Assembly (NCBI RefSeq): GCF_013408535.1
Contig: NZ_JACBZA010000001.1
Location: 2,254,850 to 2,318,849 of the forward strand
Source of the DNA: Actinopolymorpha cephalotaxi
Lineage (GTDB): Bacteria; Actinomycetota; Actinomycetes; Propionibacteriales; Actinopolymorphaceae
Reading direction: 5' to 3'
DNA length: 64,000 bases
In this document: one piece after another, positions 41,773 to 55,301 of the stretch
Position numbering within the stretch: the first letter of the stretch is position 1
Layout of the letters: each line of letters opens with the position of its first letter
Notes under the pieces: generated by a model
Database searches by the model: none
What the model saw: only the letters and a program-made list of their open reading frames with translations
What the model was told of the DNA's origin: nothing
Made by a program: the position numbers and the translations under genes

Positions 41773-42003
41773 AGAACGGTTGCCCCGGAGCCGGGCTGAG
41801 AAGTCGGGTTCTGGTGTGTGTCTGATCCTTGAGAACTCAACAGCGTGCCGAAAGTCGATGCAGTGTTTTTTGCCCCGTTGGCAGAATGCTGTGCGGGCCT
41901 GAGGGCTTTTTGTCTGATGGTTTGTGTGGTGTTTTGTCGCGGATTCCTTTGGTGACAGGCGACCTTCGGGTTGTTTGTTTGCTGGGGTGGCTTTTTGTTG
42001 GTT
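41773..42003 (+). promoter_or_regulatory. rRNA leader with antitermination/processing elements
   Basis: The transcribed leader before 16S rRNA. TTGAGAACTCAA at 41829-41840 is a perfect palindrome and is the GAGAACTCAACAG-type element found in actinobacterial rrn leaders; a related TTGAGAACTGC element stands before 23S. The rest is T/G-rich, unlike the surrounding genome, as expected for box-type and processing sequences. No gene is seen. Confidence 0.6.
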
Positions 42004-47107
<5,104 letters not shown>

Positions 47108-47286
47108 CACACCACACCTTTCGCGGGTGTGAGCACCACACACGTGACCTGCGAAACAAAGACTGTGCGTCCACTATGCGGTTCTGAAGAAACGAACCAC
47201 CCACCCCGCCACACAACACCGGCCAAGTAGGTCGGGGAGTTTGTGTGGGCCCGGCAGTTGTGGTTGCTGGTTCACATCTTCACAGC
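47108..47286 (+). other. 23S-5S spacer with 23S processing arm
   Basis: It contains the 3' arm (47167-47192) of the 23S processing stem. No tRNA or other gene is present. Confidence 0.75.
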
Positions 47287-47405
47287 GTTACGGCGGTCAT
47301 GGCGAAGGGGAAACACCCGGTCCCATTCCGAACCCGGAAGTTAAGCTCTTCAGCGCCGATGGTACTGCAGGAGGGATCCTGTGGGAGAGTAGGACGCCGC
47401 CGGAC
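47287..47405 (+). rRNA. rrf: 5S ribosomal RNA
   Basis: About 119 nt. The terminal helix is GTTACGGCGGTC / GACGCCGCCGGAC, and the conserved GTCCCATTCCGAACCCGGAAG and GGGAGAGTAGGACG blocks lie inside. It closes the rrs-rrl-rrf operon. Confidence 0.96.
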
Positions 47406-47415
47406 ATACATTGGT

Positions 47416-47445
47416 TGAGGGCCACCCCACACGGGGTGGCCCTCA
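47416..47445 (+). terminator. rrn operon terminator
   Basis: A perfect 13-bp inverted repeat (TGAGGGCCACCCC / GGGGTGGCCCTCA) with the loop ACAC, 10 nt after 5S rRNA. Only a weak T-containing tail follows. Confidence 0.85.
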
Positions 47446-47627
47446 GTCATGTCCGGAACCAAAACCCGGCGGCCATCAATTCTGGCAGTCATGAATCCGG
47501 CGGTCAGGAACGACGGTCGTCTCCGGCCACGTTCCCGGACGGCGAGCCGTACAGGACTCGCCGTGGACCTGCCTTCGGCCGCCCCCGCCACACCGGCGAC
47601 AACCCGGCGCGACCCACGCGGCAAGAT

Positions 47628-47646
47628 GGGGACGTCAGCCGTCCCC
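47628..47646 (+). promoter_or_regulatory. 5' UTR hairpin before the RG-repeat gene
   Basis: GGGGACG / CGTCCCC form a 7-bp stem with a 5-nt loop that ends two bases before the GAGGAG ribosome binding site of the RG-repeat gene. It could modulate access of the ribosome. The 213-nt gap 47446-47658 holds nothing else I recognise. Confidence 0.3.
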
Positions 47647-47658
47647 CTGAGGAGCACG

Positions 47659-49383
47659 ATGAGCGACAGTTCGAGGCGCGGCCAGGAACCAGACCGCGAT
47701 CGACGTGACCGCGACAGCCGGCGTTCGGCTGAAGGTCGCACCGACCGAGGCGGCGCCCGTGGAGGCAGTGGCCGCGGAGGCGCGTCCGGATCGCGATCGT
47801 CCGGCAGCCGGCAGTCGGAGCCACGAGCTCGAGGGGCTGGTGGCTGGCGCGAGCGGTCCAGCGACGGCCGGTCATCCGGCGCCGGTCAGCGCGGCGGGAC
47901 GGAGCGGACATCGCGCGGACAGGACTCGGGGAGTGGGTTCAAGCCGAGCCGAAGGTCCGGTGATCAACGCGGCGGGGACTCCCGGCGTGGTCGACCGGCT
48001 GAGGGCGGTTGGACCTCGCGGCCCCGTCCGGACCGAGATGGTCCCGGTGGTGACCGTGCTCGTACGAGTCGTACGGATCGTGGGGGTGGCGGGGGCTCCG
48101 GCTCGGAACGTCGCACCGGGGACCGCCGGGACGACCGCGGCCGTCCCGGAGCCGACCGTGGTGGGCAGAGCCGCGGGTGGCGTTCGGACTCCTCCAGGCG
48201 TGAGTCCACCGGCCGTGACGCGGATCGTTCGCGCCGTGACGAGGCGTCCGGAGGGTACGACCGGTCCTCACGCGCTGAGCGCCCGGACCGTGGCGGCCGT
48301 CGTTCGGACGCGGCGCAGGGCGGCGGTAGGTACGCCCGGAGCGATGACCGCGGTGGTCGTGACCGTGGGTTCGGGGATCGCGACCGGCCTCGGGGTGGGG
48401 CTTCCGACCGCGGTGGTCGTGACCGTGGGTTCGGGGATCGCGACCGGCCTCGGGGTGGGGCTTCCGACCGCGGTGGTCGTGACCGTGGGTTCGGAGATCG
48501 CGACCGGCCGCGGAGTGACGCCTCCGGGAGCAGAGGGCGCTCTCAGCAGCAGCGTTCCTCAGGACCGTCCGGCGGCAACCGGTACGAACGGCCGGGCCGA
48601 CCTGCCGACGCCGGCCGCGGTCGCGACTCCGACCGCCCGGTTCGGGACACCCGTCCGGGTGCGGACGACCGCCGGCGGGGAGGGACCCGTGACCGGGCCC
48701 GACCGGTGAACGAGCCCGTAGGGCCGGAGCTTCCCGGGGACGTCACCGGGCTCGAGCTGGACCCGGACGTGCGGTCGCAGCTCGGCACTCTCACCAAGGC
48801 CACGGCCGACCGGGTGGCGCGCCACCTCGTGATGGCCGGGCAGCTCGTCGACGAGGACCCGGACGCGGCGCTCGAACACGCGCTGGCCGCGCGCAGCGAA
48901 GGTTCCCGCCTGGGCGTGGTGCGCGAGGCGGTGGCGTACACCGCCTACGCCGCCGGGAAGTACGAACAGGCTTTGGCGGAGTTTCGCGCCGCTCGCCGAA
49001 TGACCGGCTCGCCGGAGTACTTCCCCGCGATGGCCGACAGCGAGCGTGGACTGGGCCGTCCTGAGCGCGCACTGGATCTCATCGCGACGGTCGACCGGTC
49101 GGAGCTGGACCCGGTGGCCCGCGTCGAGCTGCTGATCGTCGAGGCCGGGGCGCGACGTGACCTGGGCCAGCCCGCCGCGGCACTGGCGCTGCTCGACGTA
49201 CCCGCTCTGCACGGCCGGGCGTCGGTCACCGCGGTCACCCGGGTGCGTTACGCCTATGCCGACACCCTCGAGGAGCTCGGCCGGCGTGAGGAGGCCGCAC
49301 GATGGTTCGCGCGGGTTCTCGAAGTCGACGTCGATGCCCAGACCGACGCCGAGGAGCGGTTGGCCCGGCTCGGCGAGGAGTGA
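47659..49383 (+). CDS. RG-rich repeat protein with C-terminal TPR-like domain
   Basis: A 574-residue protein of two unlike halves. Residues 1-350 are a disordered, highly charged stretch rich in Arg, Gly, Asp and Ser, with three copies of a 20-residue unit GGRDRGFGDRDRPRGGASDR from residue 232. Residues about 360-574 form paired helices of TPR type (AARSEGSRLGVVREAVAYTA..., AALEHALAARSEG, LGRREEAARWFARVLEVD). GAGGAG precedes the ATG. Similar two-part proteins occur in other actinomycetes, without known function. The RG/RGG-like half suggests RNA binding or condensate formation; this is inference. It is directly downstream of the rrn terminator. A higher G/C third position in another frame of the repeat is explained by the G in Arg and Gly codons. 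Confidence 0.8.
   Translation: MSDSSRRGQEPDRDRRDRDSRRSAEGRTDRGGARGGSGRGGASGSRSSGSRQSEPRARGAGGWRERSSDGRSSGAGQRGGTERTSRGQDSGSGFKPSRRSGDQRGGDSRRGRPAEGGWTSRPRPDRDGPGGDRARTSRTDRGGGGGSGSERRTGDRRDDRGRPGADRGGQSRGWRSDSSRRESTGRDADRSRRDEASGGYDRSSRAERPDRGGRRSDAAQGGGRYARSDDRGGRDRGFGDRDRPRGGASDRGGRDRGFGDRDRPRGGASDRGGRDRGFGDRDRPRSDASGSRGRSQQQRSSGPSGGNRYERPGRPADAGRGRDSDRPVRDTRPGADDRRRGGTRDRARPVNEPVGPELPGDVTGLELDPDVRSQLGTLTKATADRVARHLVMAGQLVDEDPDAALEHALAARSEGSRLGVVREAVAYTAYAAGKYEQALAEFRAARRMTGSPEYFPAMADSERGLGRPERALDLIATVDRSELDPVARVELLIVEAGARRDLGQPAAALALLDVPALHGRASVTAVTRVRYAYADTLEELGRREEAARWFARVLEVDVDAQTDAEERLARLGEE
48352..48513 (+). repeat. 60-bp tandem repeat inside the RG-protein gene
   Basis: Two exact 60-bp copies (48352-48411 and 48412-48471) and a third, diverged partial copy (48472 to about 48513). 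Being a multiple of three, the unit keeps the frame and adds or removes 20 residues per copy. Exact identity in DNA, including third positions, points to a recent duplication. Confidence 0.95.
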
Positions 49384-49434
49384 GAGTGGCGGCTCGGCGA
49401 GCCTGACCTGGGTGAATCGTCCTGCGCCGGCTTG

Positions 49435-49470
49435 TTGTCCACAACTGCCGGATCGGCAGCGTTGTACACA
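49435..49470 (+). promoter_or_regulatory. Pair of DnaA boxes around an inverted repeat
   Basis: TTGTCCACA (49435-49443), the classical actinobacterial DnaA box, and TTGTACACA (49462-49470) are in the same orientation. They flank CTGCCG-GAT-CGGCAG (49445-49459). The cluster lies 95 nt before the ssDNA-binding protein gene, in a 182-nt gap that holds no gene. DnaA-dependent control of that gene, or DnaA titration, is possible. Confidence 0.5.
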
Positions 49471-49565
49471 GGCGAGGACGCTCACCTGGATGCCGGTGCC
49501 GAAGCAGAGGAGATTGGGGCTGCCAACCCGCTACGACGGACCTTCCAGAGAGGGAGGCAGCCCCG

Positions 49566-49961
49566 ATGACCGACTCCGACGCGCAGAAGCCGCGGGCCCC
49601 GTGTCCTCCTCACCGCAACGAAGTGACGCTGGTCGGTCGGGTGTCGGCGCCCGCGACGCGGCGCGAGCTGCCCAGTGGCTCGGCCGTGGTCAGCGTCCGG
49701 CTCGTGGTGCAGCGAGATCCGAAGACTCTGCCTCCGCGATCGGCCGTCGTGGACACGATCGAGTGCGCTTCCTGGTCGGCCGAGTGCCACGCCGAGATGG
49801 AGCAGTGGAGTTCCGGCGACATCGTCGAGGTGGCCGGCGCCCTGCGGCGGCGGTTCCGTCGCGGTGAGGCCGGACCGATCAGCCGTTACGAGGTCGAGGC
49901 GGCCAGCGTGCGTCTGCTCGTCGACAAGGAGACGGTCAGTGCTGGTCGAACATCCGCATGA
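49566..49961 (+). CDS. Small single-stranded DNA-binding protein (OB fold)
   Basis: A 131-residue SSB-like protein: NEVTLVGRVSAPATRRELPSG... SVRLVVQRD...VVDTIECASWS...WSSGDIVEVAGALRRRFRR follows the OB-fold strand pattern of bacterial SSB. It lacks the long Gly-rich tail and the acidic DDDIPF-type end of the replicative SSB, so it is an accessory version. An ATG at 49566 follows AGAGAGGGAGG. Its 3' end overlaps the convergent DUF1015 gene by 26 nt. The DnaA-box pair upstream may link it to replication. Confidence 0.78.
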   Translation: MTDSDAQKPRAPCPPHRNEVTLVGRVSAPATRRELPSGSAVVSVRLVVQRDPKTLPPRSAVVDTIECASWSAECHAEMEQWSSGDIVEVAGALRRRFRRGEAGPISRYEVEAASVRLLVDKETVSAGRTSA

Positions 49962-51381
49962 CGAATCCGGTGCGCGGCTTCGGCCCGAACGACGTCGACT
50001 TGCGCGGCATCCGGCCACCTTCCCGGGCGACAGCCTGCACAGTGGCGACGTCGACCGGGTTGAGGAGCACGGCGACGCCGTGGCCGTTCCGGGCGTGGTC
50101 GACGGCAGCTCGCTCACTGTGCGCATAGCCGATGTGCTCCTCGGCCAGGCCGAGGATGCGCCCGAACAACCGATCGTGCAGCACCTCCGTGTCCAGGCGG
50201 CCTCGCCCGGCGGTGGTCTCGGCGGGGATGCTCAACAGGTCCCAGCGAAGCCCGTCGGTGACGACGAACGCGTTCCGTCGGCCACGGGCCGCGGCGAGCG
50301 CGTCATGCGCCCGGTCACCGTCGCCGTCGAAGGATTCGACGGCGAAGTCGGTGCCCGCCCGTGTCACCAGCTCAGCCAGGGTGATCCCCGCGACCGTCCG
50401 ATGAATCGCCGTGAGCCGCAACGGGTGAGCGTGCTGGTCGACGAGCAGTGCGAGTCCGCTGTCCCAGGGGCCCGGCCCGGCGCCCGTGGCCCGGATCTGG
50501 CGCTGGAGCTTCAGGTAGGACGCGTACCGGTGGTGACCGTCGGCGATCAGTGCCTGGCGCGGAGCCAGGTCGGCGGCGATGGTGCTCAGCGCGCCCGGGT
50601 CGGTGATCCGCCACAGCTGGTGATCGACACCGTCCGCGGTGCGGGCATACACCAGCGGCTCGCTTCGAACCGTCGCCTCCACCAGGTCGCTCGCCGGCCC
50701 TCCGCCGTCGTACACCAACAGGATCGGTTCCAGATTGGCCTCGCAGGCGCTCATCAGCGCCAGCCGGTCGGCCACAGGTCCGGGCATCACGTCCTCGTGG
50801 GGAAGAATCACCCCTTCTTCGGGCTCCCGCAGGGCCACGGCGCCGAACATCCCTCGCAGAACGAACTGCTGACGGCCGTTCCCGCCGGATTCGGGCACGC
50901 GTTGTTCGTAGACGTACAACGCGGCCTCGGTGTCGGCCCGCAGGATGCCTTCGGCTCGCCATCGGTTGAGCAGGCCAGCGGCCCGCCGGTAGTGGTCCGG
51001 CTGGTCCGGGTCCGACCCGGGCTGCCGACCAGCCTCGCCGCCGCTGCCGATCCGTCCGGCTTCGCCGGCACGCGAGTCAGCGACGCCGGGCGATTCGTCC
51101 CCCGTGGTGGACGGGTCGCCTTCGCCGGGGCCCGACCGCTCGTCGGAGGTCCAGTCGGCCGGACCCGCCGGCCGGGGGAGAACCACCCGGACGATGTTGT
51201 GCAATTCCTCCGCGGTGAGCGCGGTCACGCTGCCTGGATCGAGGACGTCGTACGGTGGCGATGTCACGGCGGCGAGGTCGCTCACCCGTTCGGGGTCGTA
51301 GCGCACACCCACAAAGGGCGACAGCACCAGCGGCCGGGCACCGGTGCCGGGAGTCGGGGAAGGGTCGGTCACGCTGGGCAT
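49936..51381 (-). CDS. DUF1015 family protein
   Basis: A 481-residue cytoplasmic protein of the DUF1015 family, widely conserved and of unknown function. The typical segments are LSPFVGVRYDPERV...VTSPPYDVL near the start, the LYVYEQR and GVILPHEDVMP blocks, and IADGHHRYASYLK. A Gly/Ser/Asp-rich insert at about 75-120 looks disordered. ATG at 51381 has a weak upstream GGGTGG; GTG three codons later is an alternative. It converges on the SSB-like gene with overlap and is divergent from the TPR gene. Confidence 0.85.
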   Translation of the reverse strand: MPSVTDPSPTPGTGARPLVLSPFVGVRYDPERVSDLAAVTSPPYDVLDPGSVTALTAEELHNIVRVVLPRPAGPADWTSDERSGPGEGDPSTTGDESPGVADSRAGEAGRIGSGGEAGRQPGSDPDQPDHYRRAAGLLNRWRAEGILRADTEAALYVYEQRVPESGGNGRQQFVLRGMFGAVALREPEEGVILPHEDVMPGPVADRLALMSACEANLEPILLVYDGGGPASDLVEATVRSEPLVYARTADGVDHQLWRITDPGALSTIAADLAPRQALIADGHHRYASYLKLQRQIRATGAGPGPWDSGLALLVDQHAHPLRLTAIHRTVAGITLAELVTRAGTDFAVESFDGDGDRAHDALAAARGRRNAFVVTDGLRWDLLSIPAETTAGRGRLDTEVLHDRLFGRILGLAEEHIGYAHSERAAVDHARNGHGVAVLLNPVDVATVQAVAREGGRMPRKSTSFGPKPRTGFVMRMFDQH

Positions 51382-51516
51382 CGTAGGTGTCCACCCGGTT
51401 CGGGCGAGGTGCCTGGGGCATCCTCGGGCAGGTGTCCGTGCGAAACCGAGGCCGGCGGACCGGGTGGAATAGCCCGGCCCGGCCTCCGGTTGAGGGCGCC
51501 GAGGAGGGAGGACACC

Positions 51517-51930
51517 ATGATCAACGACGATGCGAATGTCGGCACACCCGGCGGTGACGTCTACGACTGGTATCGCAGGGGCCTCGCCCTGCTCGAAGGC
51601 GGCGACTCCGCGGCCGCGGCGCAGCTGCTCGTGCGGGCCCGGGAGGCCGAGCCGGGTTCGAAGTCGATCCGGGAGGCTCTCGCACGGGCATTGTTCAACA
51701 GCCGGCACTACGCGGACTCCGCCGAGGCGTTCGAGGGACTCGTCGACGATAATCCCTCCGACGATTACGCACACTTCGGTCTCGGTCTGGCTCTGAGCAG
51801 AATGGGCCGACACGACGCGGCGGCACCTCACCTCGCGATGGCGGCGGCGATGCGCCCGTCCGTCGACCACTACGACAACGCGCTCCGGCAGGTCCGGGCG
51901 ACCCTCAGGGCCCGGGAGGACATGAAGTGA
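51517..51930 (+). CDS. Small TPR protein
   Basis: A 137-residue helical protein with three TPR-like repeats: YRRGLALLEGGDSAAAAQLL, ALFNSRHYADSAEAFEGL and FGLGLALSRMGRHDAAAPHL. These probably form a protein-protein interaction surface. ATG at 51517 has a strong GAGGAGGGAGG upstream. The stop overlaps the GTG of the HAD gene (GTGA), so the two are coupled. Confidence 0.85.
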   Translation: MINDDANVGTPGGDVYDWYRRGLALLEGGDSAAAAQLLVRAREAEPGSKSIREALARALFNSRHYADSAEAFEGLVDDNPSDDYAHFGLGLALSRMGRHDAAAPHLAMAAAMRPSVDHYDNALRQVRATLRAREDMK

Positions 51931-53021
51931 CCGACGAGACCACGACCGAGCAGGACGCGGCGCCCGAGCCGTTGTCCGAAGCCGACCGTCCCCTGGTCGA
52001 GCAGTACGACGCCGGACTGTTCGACCTCGACGGCGTGGTCTACGTGGGCGCGGACGCCGTACCAAGGGCCCCTGAGGACCTGGAGCGGGCGCGGGCGGCC
52101 GCCATGAAGGTCGCGTTCGTGACCAACAACGCGTCCCGCACTCCGGACGCGGTGGTCGAGCACCTTCGCAAGGTCGGGGTCCGCGCCGAGGTCGGCGACG
52201 TGGTTACCTCGGCACAGGCGGCGGCGCGCCTGGTCGCCGAGCGAGTGCCGGTGGGATCGCGGGTGCTGGTGGTGGGTGGCGAGGGTCTGCTGGTCGCCAT
52301 CAGGGAGCGTGGGCTGGTCCCGGTCCGTACAGCTGCCGAGGATCCGGCCGCGGTCGTCCAGGGGTTCCATCCGGAGGTCGGCTGGCGGCAGCTCGCCGAA
52401 GGCGCCTACGCGGTGCGGCGAAACGTCCCGTGGATCGCGTCCAACGTCGACCGGACCCTGCCGACCGACGGGGGTCTGGCACCCGGGAACGGCACCCTCG
52501 TCGAGGTGATCCGGATGGCGACCGGCCAGACACCGGTGATCGCGGGTAAGCCGGCGCCGCCACTGTTCCGCGAGACGGTCGAACGAGTGGGCGCCGAGCG
52601 TCCCCTGGTGATCGGCGACCGGCTCGACACCGACATCGAGGGGGCGAACGCGGCCGGCATGCCGAGCATGCTCGTACTCACCGGTGTGTCGAAGCTCGCC
52701 GACCTTCTGACCGCACCGGAGAACCAGCGCCCGACCTATCTCGCCCGCGATCTCGCCGGGCTCTTCGCTTCGCACCCGGCTCCCCGGGCCGGCGACGGCA
52801 GCGCCACCTGCGGGGAATGGACCGCGACGCTCGAACGCCAGGACGCGGCGGGCGCCGACGGCCGGAAGGGGCAGCTTGTGGTCCGGCTGTCCGGCAGCGG
52901 TGACCCGCTGGACGGCGCTCGTGCGCTGCTCGCCGCCGTGTGGACCGCCACCGAACCCGCTCGGATCGACGCGTCGGAGGCCCTCGCACTGCTGCGTGGC
53001 CAGGACGCGGCGATGGGTTAG
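51927..53021 (+). CDS. HAD-family phosphatase, NagD-like
   Basis: A 364-residue hydrolase with the nucleophile motif GLFDLDGVVYVG (D33, D35), VTNNASRT (motif II), the class IIA cap region, and IGDRLDTDIEGANAAG (motif IV). The last ~80 residues form an extra domain not needed for catalysis. Likely dephosphorylates a sugar phosphate or nucleotide; not specified. It is part of the TPR-HAD-TlyA-NadK-RecN run. Confidence 0.88.
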   Translation: MTDETTTEQDAAPEPLSEADRPLVEQYDAGLFDLDGVVYVGADAVPRAPEDLERARAAAMKVAFVTNNASRTPDAVVEHLRKVGVRAEVGDVVTSAQAAARLVAERVPVGSRVLVVGGEGLLVAIRERGLVPVRTAAEDPAAVVQGFHPEVGWRQLAEGAYAVRRNVPWIASNVDRTLPTDGGLAPGNGTLVEVIRMATGQTPVIAGKPAPPLFRETVERVGAERPLVIGDRLDTDIEGANAAGMPSMLVLTGVSKLADLLTAPENQRPTYLARDLAGLFASHPAPRAGDGSATCGEWTATLERQDAAGADGRKGQLVVRLSGSGDPLDGARALLAAVWTATEPARIDASEALALLRGQDAAMG

Positions 53022-53155
53022 TGTCAAGTGGCGGGCCAGGAGCAGGAGTGGTCAGCGGCCGGCTCGCTGACCACCACGTACGCAGCGCGCGGAGCGAGTC
53101 GTCCGTACGGCCGGAGTCGCGGCGGGGAAACTCGGACCAAGGAGACGTGGGCACT

Positions 53156-53398
53156 GTGGAAGACGACACTCCGGTGGAGGAAGCCATCTCCGTCCAGGCG
53201 GCGGCCGCGGATGAGCAACCGCCCGAGTACGACCCGACCGGCCGACCCGACGTGGATGCCGTGCTCGACCGGCTCGGCGAGCTCGCCGGCCTGGCGCCGA
53301 GTGACCACATCGACATCTACGAGGACGCCCACCGCCGCCTGCACGAAACACTGCTGGCAGCCGGCGAGGACCATGGGGACGACGCTGGACGGCCGTGA
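53156..53398 (+). CDS. Conserved small hypothetical protein
   Basis: About 80 acidic residues ending in RPDVDAVLDRLGELAGLAPSDHIDIYEDAHRRLHETL, a likely helical hairpin. A protein of this kind between the HAD gene and tlyA is common in actinomycetes. AAGGAG (53139-53144) favours GTG at 53156; GTG at 53147 is only 2 nt from it. It overlaps tlyA by 26 nt. The 134 nt before it has no gene. Confidence 0.7.
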   Translation: MEDDTPVEEAISVQAAAADEQPPEYDPTGRPDVDAVLDRLGELAGLAPSDHIDIYEDAHRRLHETLLAAGEDHGDDAGRP

Positions 53399-54233
53399 CC
53401 ACGGCCCGCCCGACGCCCCGGGCCGCCGGACCCGTCTCGACACCGAACTCGTCCGACGAGGACTGGCCAGGTCACGCGAGCACGCGGCCGACCTGATCAC
53501 GTCGGGAAACGTCCGCGTCGACGGGCGGCCGGTCTGCAAACCGGCCAGCAGGGTCGCCGCCGGCGACGTGTGCGAAGTGGATTCCCCGGGCCCGGAGTTC
53601 GTCTCCCGTGGCGGGCACAAGCTGGCCGGGGCGCTGGAGGCTTTCGGGCCGCTCGGCCTGACAGTCGACGGGCGGCGTTGCCTGGACGCCGGCGCGTCCA
53701 CCGGAGGGTTCACCGACGTGCCGCTGCGCGCGGGCGCGCGGCAGGTGGTCGCGGTCGATGTGGGGCACGACCAGCTCGTTGCCGAACTCCGGGACAACCC
53801 GGCCGTCGACGTCCACGAACGCACACACGTCCGCGACCTGCGACCCACGCAGGTGGGCGGCGCGGTGGACCTCCTCGTCGCCGACCTGTCCTTCATCTCG
53901 CTCGCGACCGTCCTGCCCGCGCTGGCCGGCCTGGTCCGTCCCGGCGGGGATCTCGTCGTGTTGGTCAAGCCGCAGTTCGAGGTGGGCCGTTCACGGCTGG
54001 GCAAGGGTGGCGTGGTCCGCGAGCTCGCGCTACGCCACGACGCGGTACGCACGGTCGCCGTTGCCGCGGGCGACGTGGGCCTGGGGGTGGCCGGCGCTAC
54101 GGTGAGCCCACTTCCCGGTCCGGCAGGCAACACCGAGTACTTCCTCTGGCTCCGCGCCGACGCACCACCGTGGGACGACACCACCCTTGCCGCTCTGGAC
54201 CCACCCGGCTCGCCGAAGGAGACCTCGCTGTGA
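53373..54233 (+). CDS. tlyA: TlyA-type rRNA 2'-O-methyltransferase
   Basis: A 286-residue S4-domain plus FtsJ-type methyltransferase. The S4 domain (about 18-75) is RLDTELVRRGLARSREHAADLI, then SRGGHKLAGALE, the SAM loop LDAGASTGGFTD, and DLSFISL...VKPQFEVGR. TlyA methylates 16S and 23S rRNA and confers capreomycin sensitivity in mycobacteria; the same site here is inferred. ATG at 53373 follows GCGAGGA. Its stop overlaps the nadK start. Confidence 0.93.
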   Translation: MGTTLDGRDHGPPDAPGRRTRLDTELVRRGLARSREHAADLITSGNVRVDGRPVCKPASRVAAGDVCEVDSPGPEFVSRGGHKLAGALEAFGPLGLTVDGRRCLDAGASTGGFTDVPLRAGARQVVAVDVGHDQLVAELRDNPAVDVHERTHVRDLRPTQVGGAVDLLVADLSFISLATVLPALAGLVRPGGDLVVLVKPQFEVGRSRLGKGGVVRELALRHDAVRTVAVAAGDVGLGVAGATVSPLPGPAGNTEYFLWLRADAPPWDDTTLAALDPPGSPKETSL

Positions 54234-55291
54234 CCGACGACCGCACGGTGCTCCTCGTGGTTCACACCGGGCGAGCCGAGGCGACCCAGTTGGCGAGAGA
54301 GGCGGCCGCCCGGCTCGCCGACGCCGGCGTGGGCGTGCGCCTGCTCGCCCCCGACGCCGAGGACATCGGCCTGGACAAGGCCGAGGTGGTCGACGTCTCT
54401 CCGGTCGCCGCGGAGGGCTGCGAGATCGTCATGGTGCTGGGTGGCGACGGCACGATCCTGCGTGGCGCCGAGGTGGCCCACGCCTCGGGCACCCCCGTCC
54501 TGGGAGTCAACCTCGGCCACATCGGCTTCCTGGCGGAGTCCGAGCGTGACGACCTCGACGTCACGATCGACCACGTCGTCCACCGCAAGTACGCCGTCGA
54601 GGAACGCATGACCCTCGACGTGACCGTCCTGGTCGATGGCGCGGTCGCCGCGACCCAGTGGGCGCTCAACGAGGCGAGCGTGGAGAAGTCCGCCCGCGAA
54701 CGCATGCTCGAGGTCGTCGTGGAGGTCGACGGGCGGCCGTTGTCTAGATGGGGCGGCGACGGTGTCGTCGCCGCCACACCGACCGGATCCACCGCCTACG
54801 CGTTCTCCGCCGGCGGACCGGTGGTGTGGCCGGAGCTGGAGGCGATGCTCGTGGTGCCACTGAGCGCACATGCGTTGTTCTCACGGCCGCTGGTCGTGTC
54901 ACCGCGCTCGGTGGTGGCGATCGAGCTCATGCAGCGCAACCCCGGCCCGGGTGTCTTGTGGTGCGACGGGCGACGCACCGAGGAACTCCCACCGGGTGCG
55001 CGGGTGGAGGTACGCCACGGTGCACGGCCGGTGCGGCTCGCCCGGCTGCACCAGGGCCCGTTCACCGACCGACTGGTGGCGAAGTTCGACCTGCCGGTGC
55101 ACGGATGGCGTGGGCGGCGGGAGGACCGTGCTCGCCGGGCCGCGGCGAGGATGACCAACGCCCGCCCGGAAACCACTCCCGGACCCGACCCCACGGCCGT
55201 CGACTCGTCCGATTCTTCATCCGCCTCCTCATCCGACAGTCGCGAGCGTGCCGCGGGCGAACGGCCCGGTCGCGCCGGCGAGACCCCGTAG
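54230..55291 (+). CDS. nadK: NAD kinase
   Basis: A 353-residue enzyme making NADP. Motif IVMVLGGDGTILRGAEVA is the ATP site, then GVNLGHIGFLAE and ATPTGSTAYAFSAGGPVVWP. The last ~50 residues are a Ser/Asp/Arg-rich disordered tail (DSSDSSSASSSDS) not found in the catalytic core, so the protein is longer than the common ~300 residues. GTG at 54230 overlaps the tlyA stop (GTGA). Confidence 0.95.
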   Translation: MTDDRTVLLVVHTGRAEATQLAREAAARLADAGVGVRLLAPDAEDIGLDKAEVVDVSPVAAEGCEIVMVLGGDGTILRGAEVAHASGTPVLGVNLGHIGFLAESERDDLDVTIDHVVHRKYAVEERMTLDVTVLVDGAVAATQWALNEASVEKSARERMLEVVVEVDGRPLSRWGGDGVVAATPTGSTAYAFSAGGPVVWPELEAMLVVPLSAHALFSRPLVVSPRSVVAIELMQRNPGPGVLWCDGRRTEELPPGARVEVRHGARPVRLARLHQGPFTDRLVAKFDLPVHGWRGRREDRARRAAARMTNARPETTPGPDPTAVDSSDSSSASSSDSRERAAGERPGRAGETP

Positions 55292-55294
55292 AGT
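55289..55294 (+). promoter_or_regulatory. -10 box of recN (leaderless)
   Basis: TAGAGT overlaps the nadK stop and ends 7 nt before the recN ATG, the leaderless pattern. It gives recN its own transcript besides read-through from nadK. No LexA-type site was seen nearby. Confidence 0.35.
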
Positions 55295-55301
55295 GCCGGC
55301 G

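Noticed and set aside
47449-47658. Extension of the RG-protein start to 47449.
   Set aside because: It would begin 3 nt after the rrn terminator without a ribosome binding site; GAGGAG directly precedes ATG 47659.
48352-48513. Repeats that might be a CRISPR array.
   Set aside because: Units are contiguous, without spacers, and code for protein in frame.
47705-48709. A 334-codon overlapping frame in the RG-repeat gene with higher third-position G/C.
   Set aside because: The shift is explained by Arg (CGN) and Gly (GGN) codons whose middle base is G. The downstream TPR-like half fits only the other frame. True dual coding is not supported.
49435-49470. A chromosomal replication origin.
   Set aside because: Only two DnaA boxes and no dnaA, dnaN, rpmH or AT-rich unwinding region nearby.
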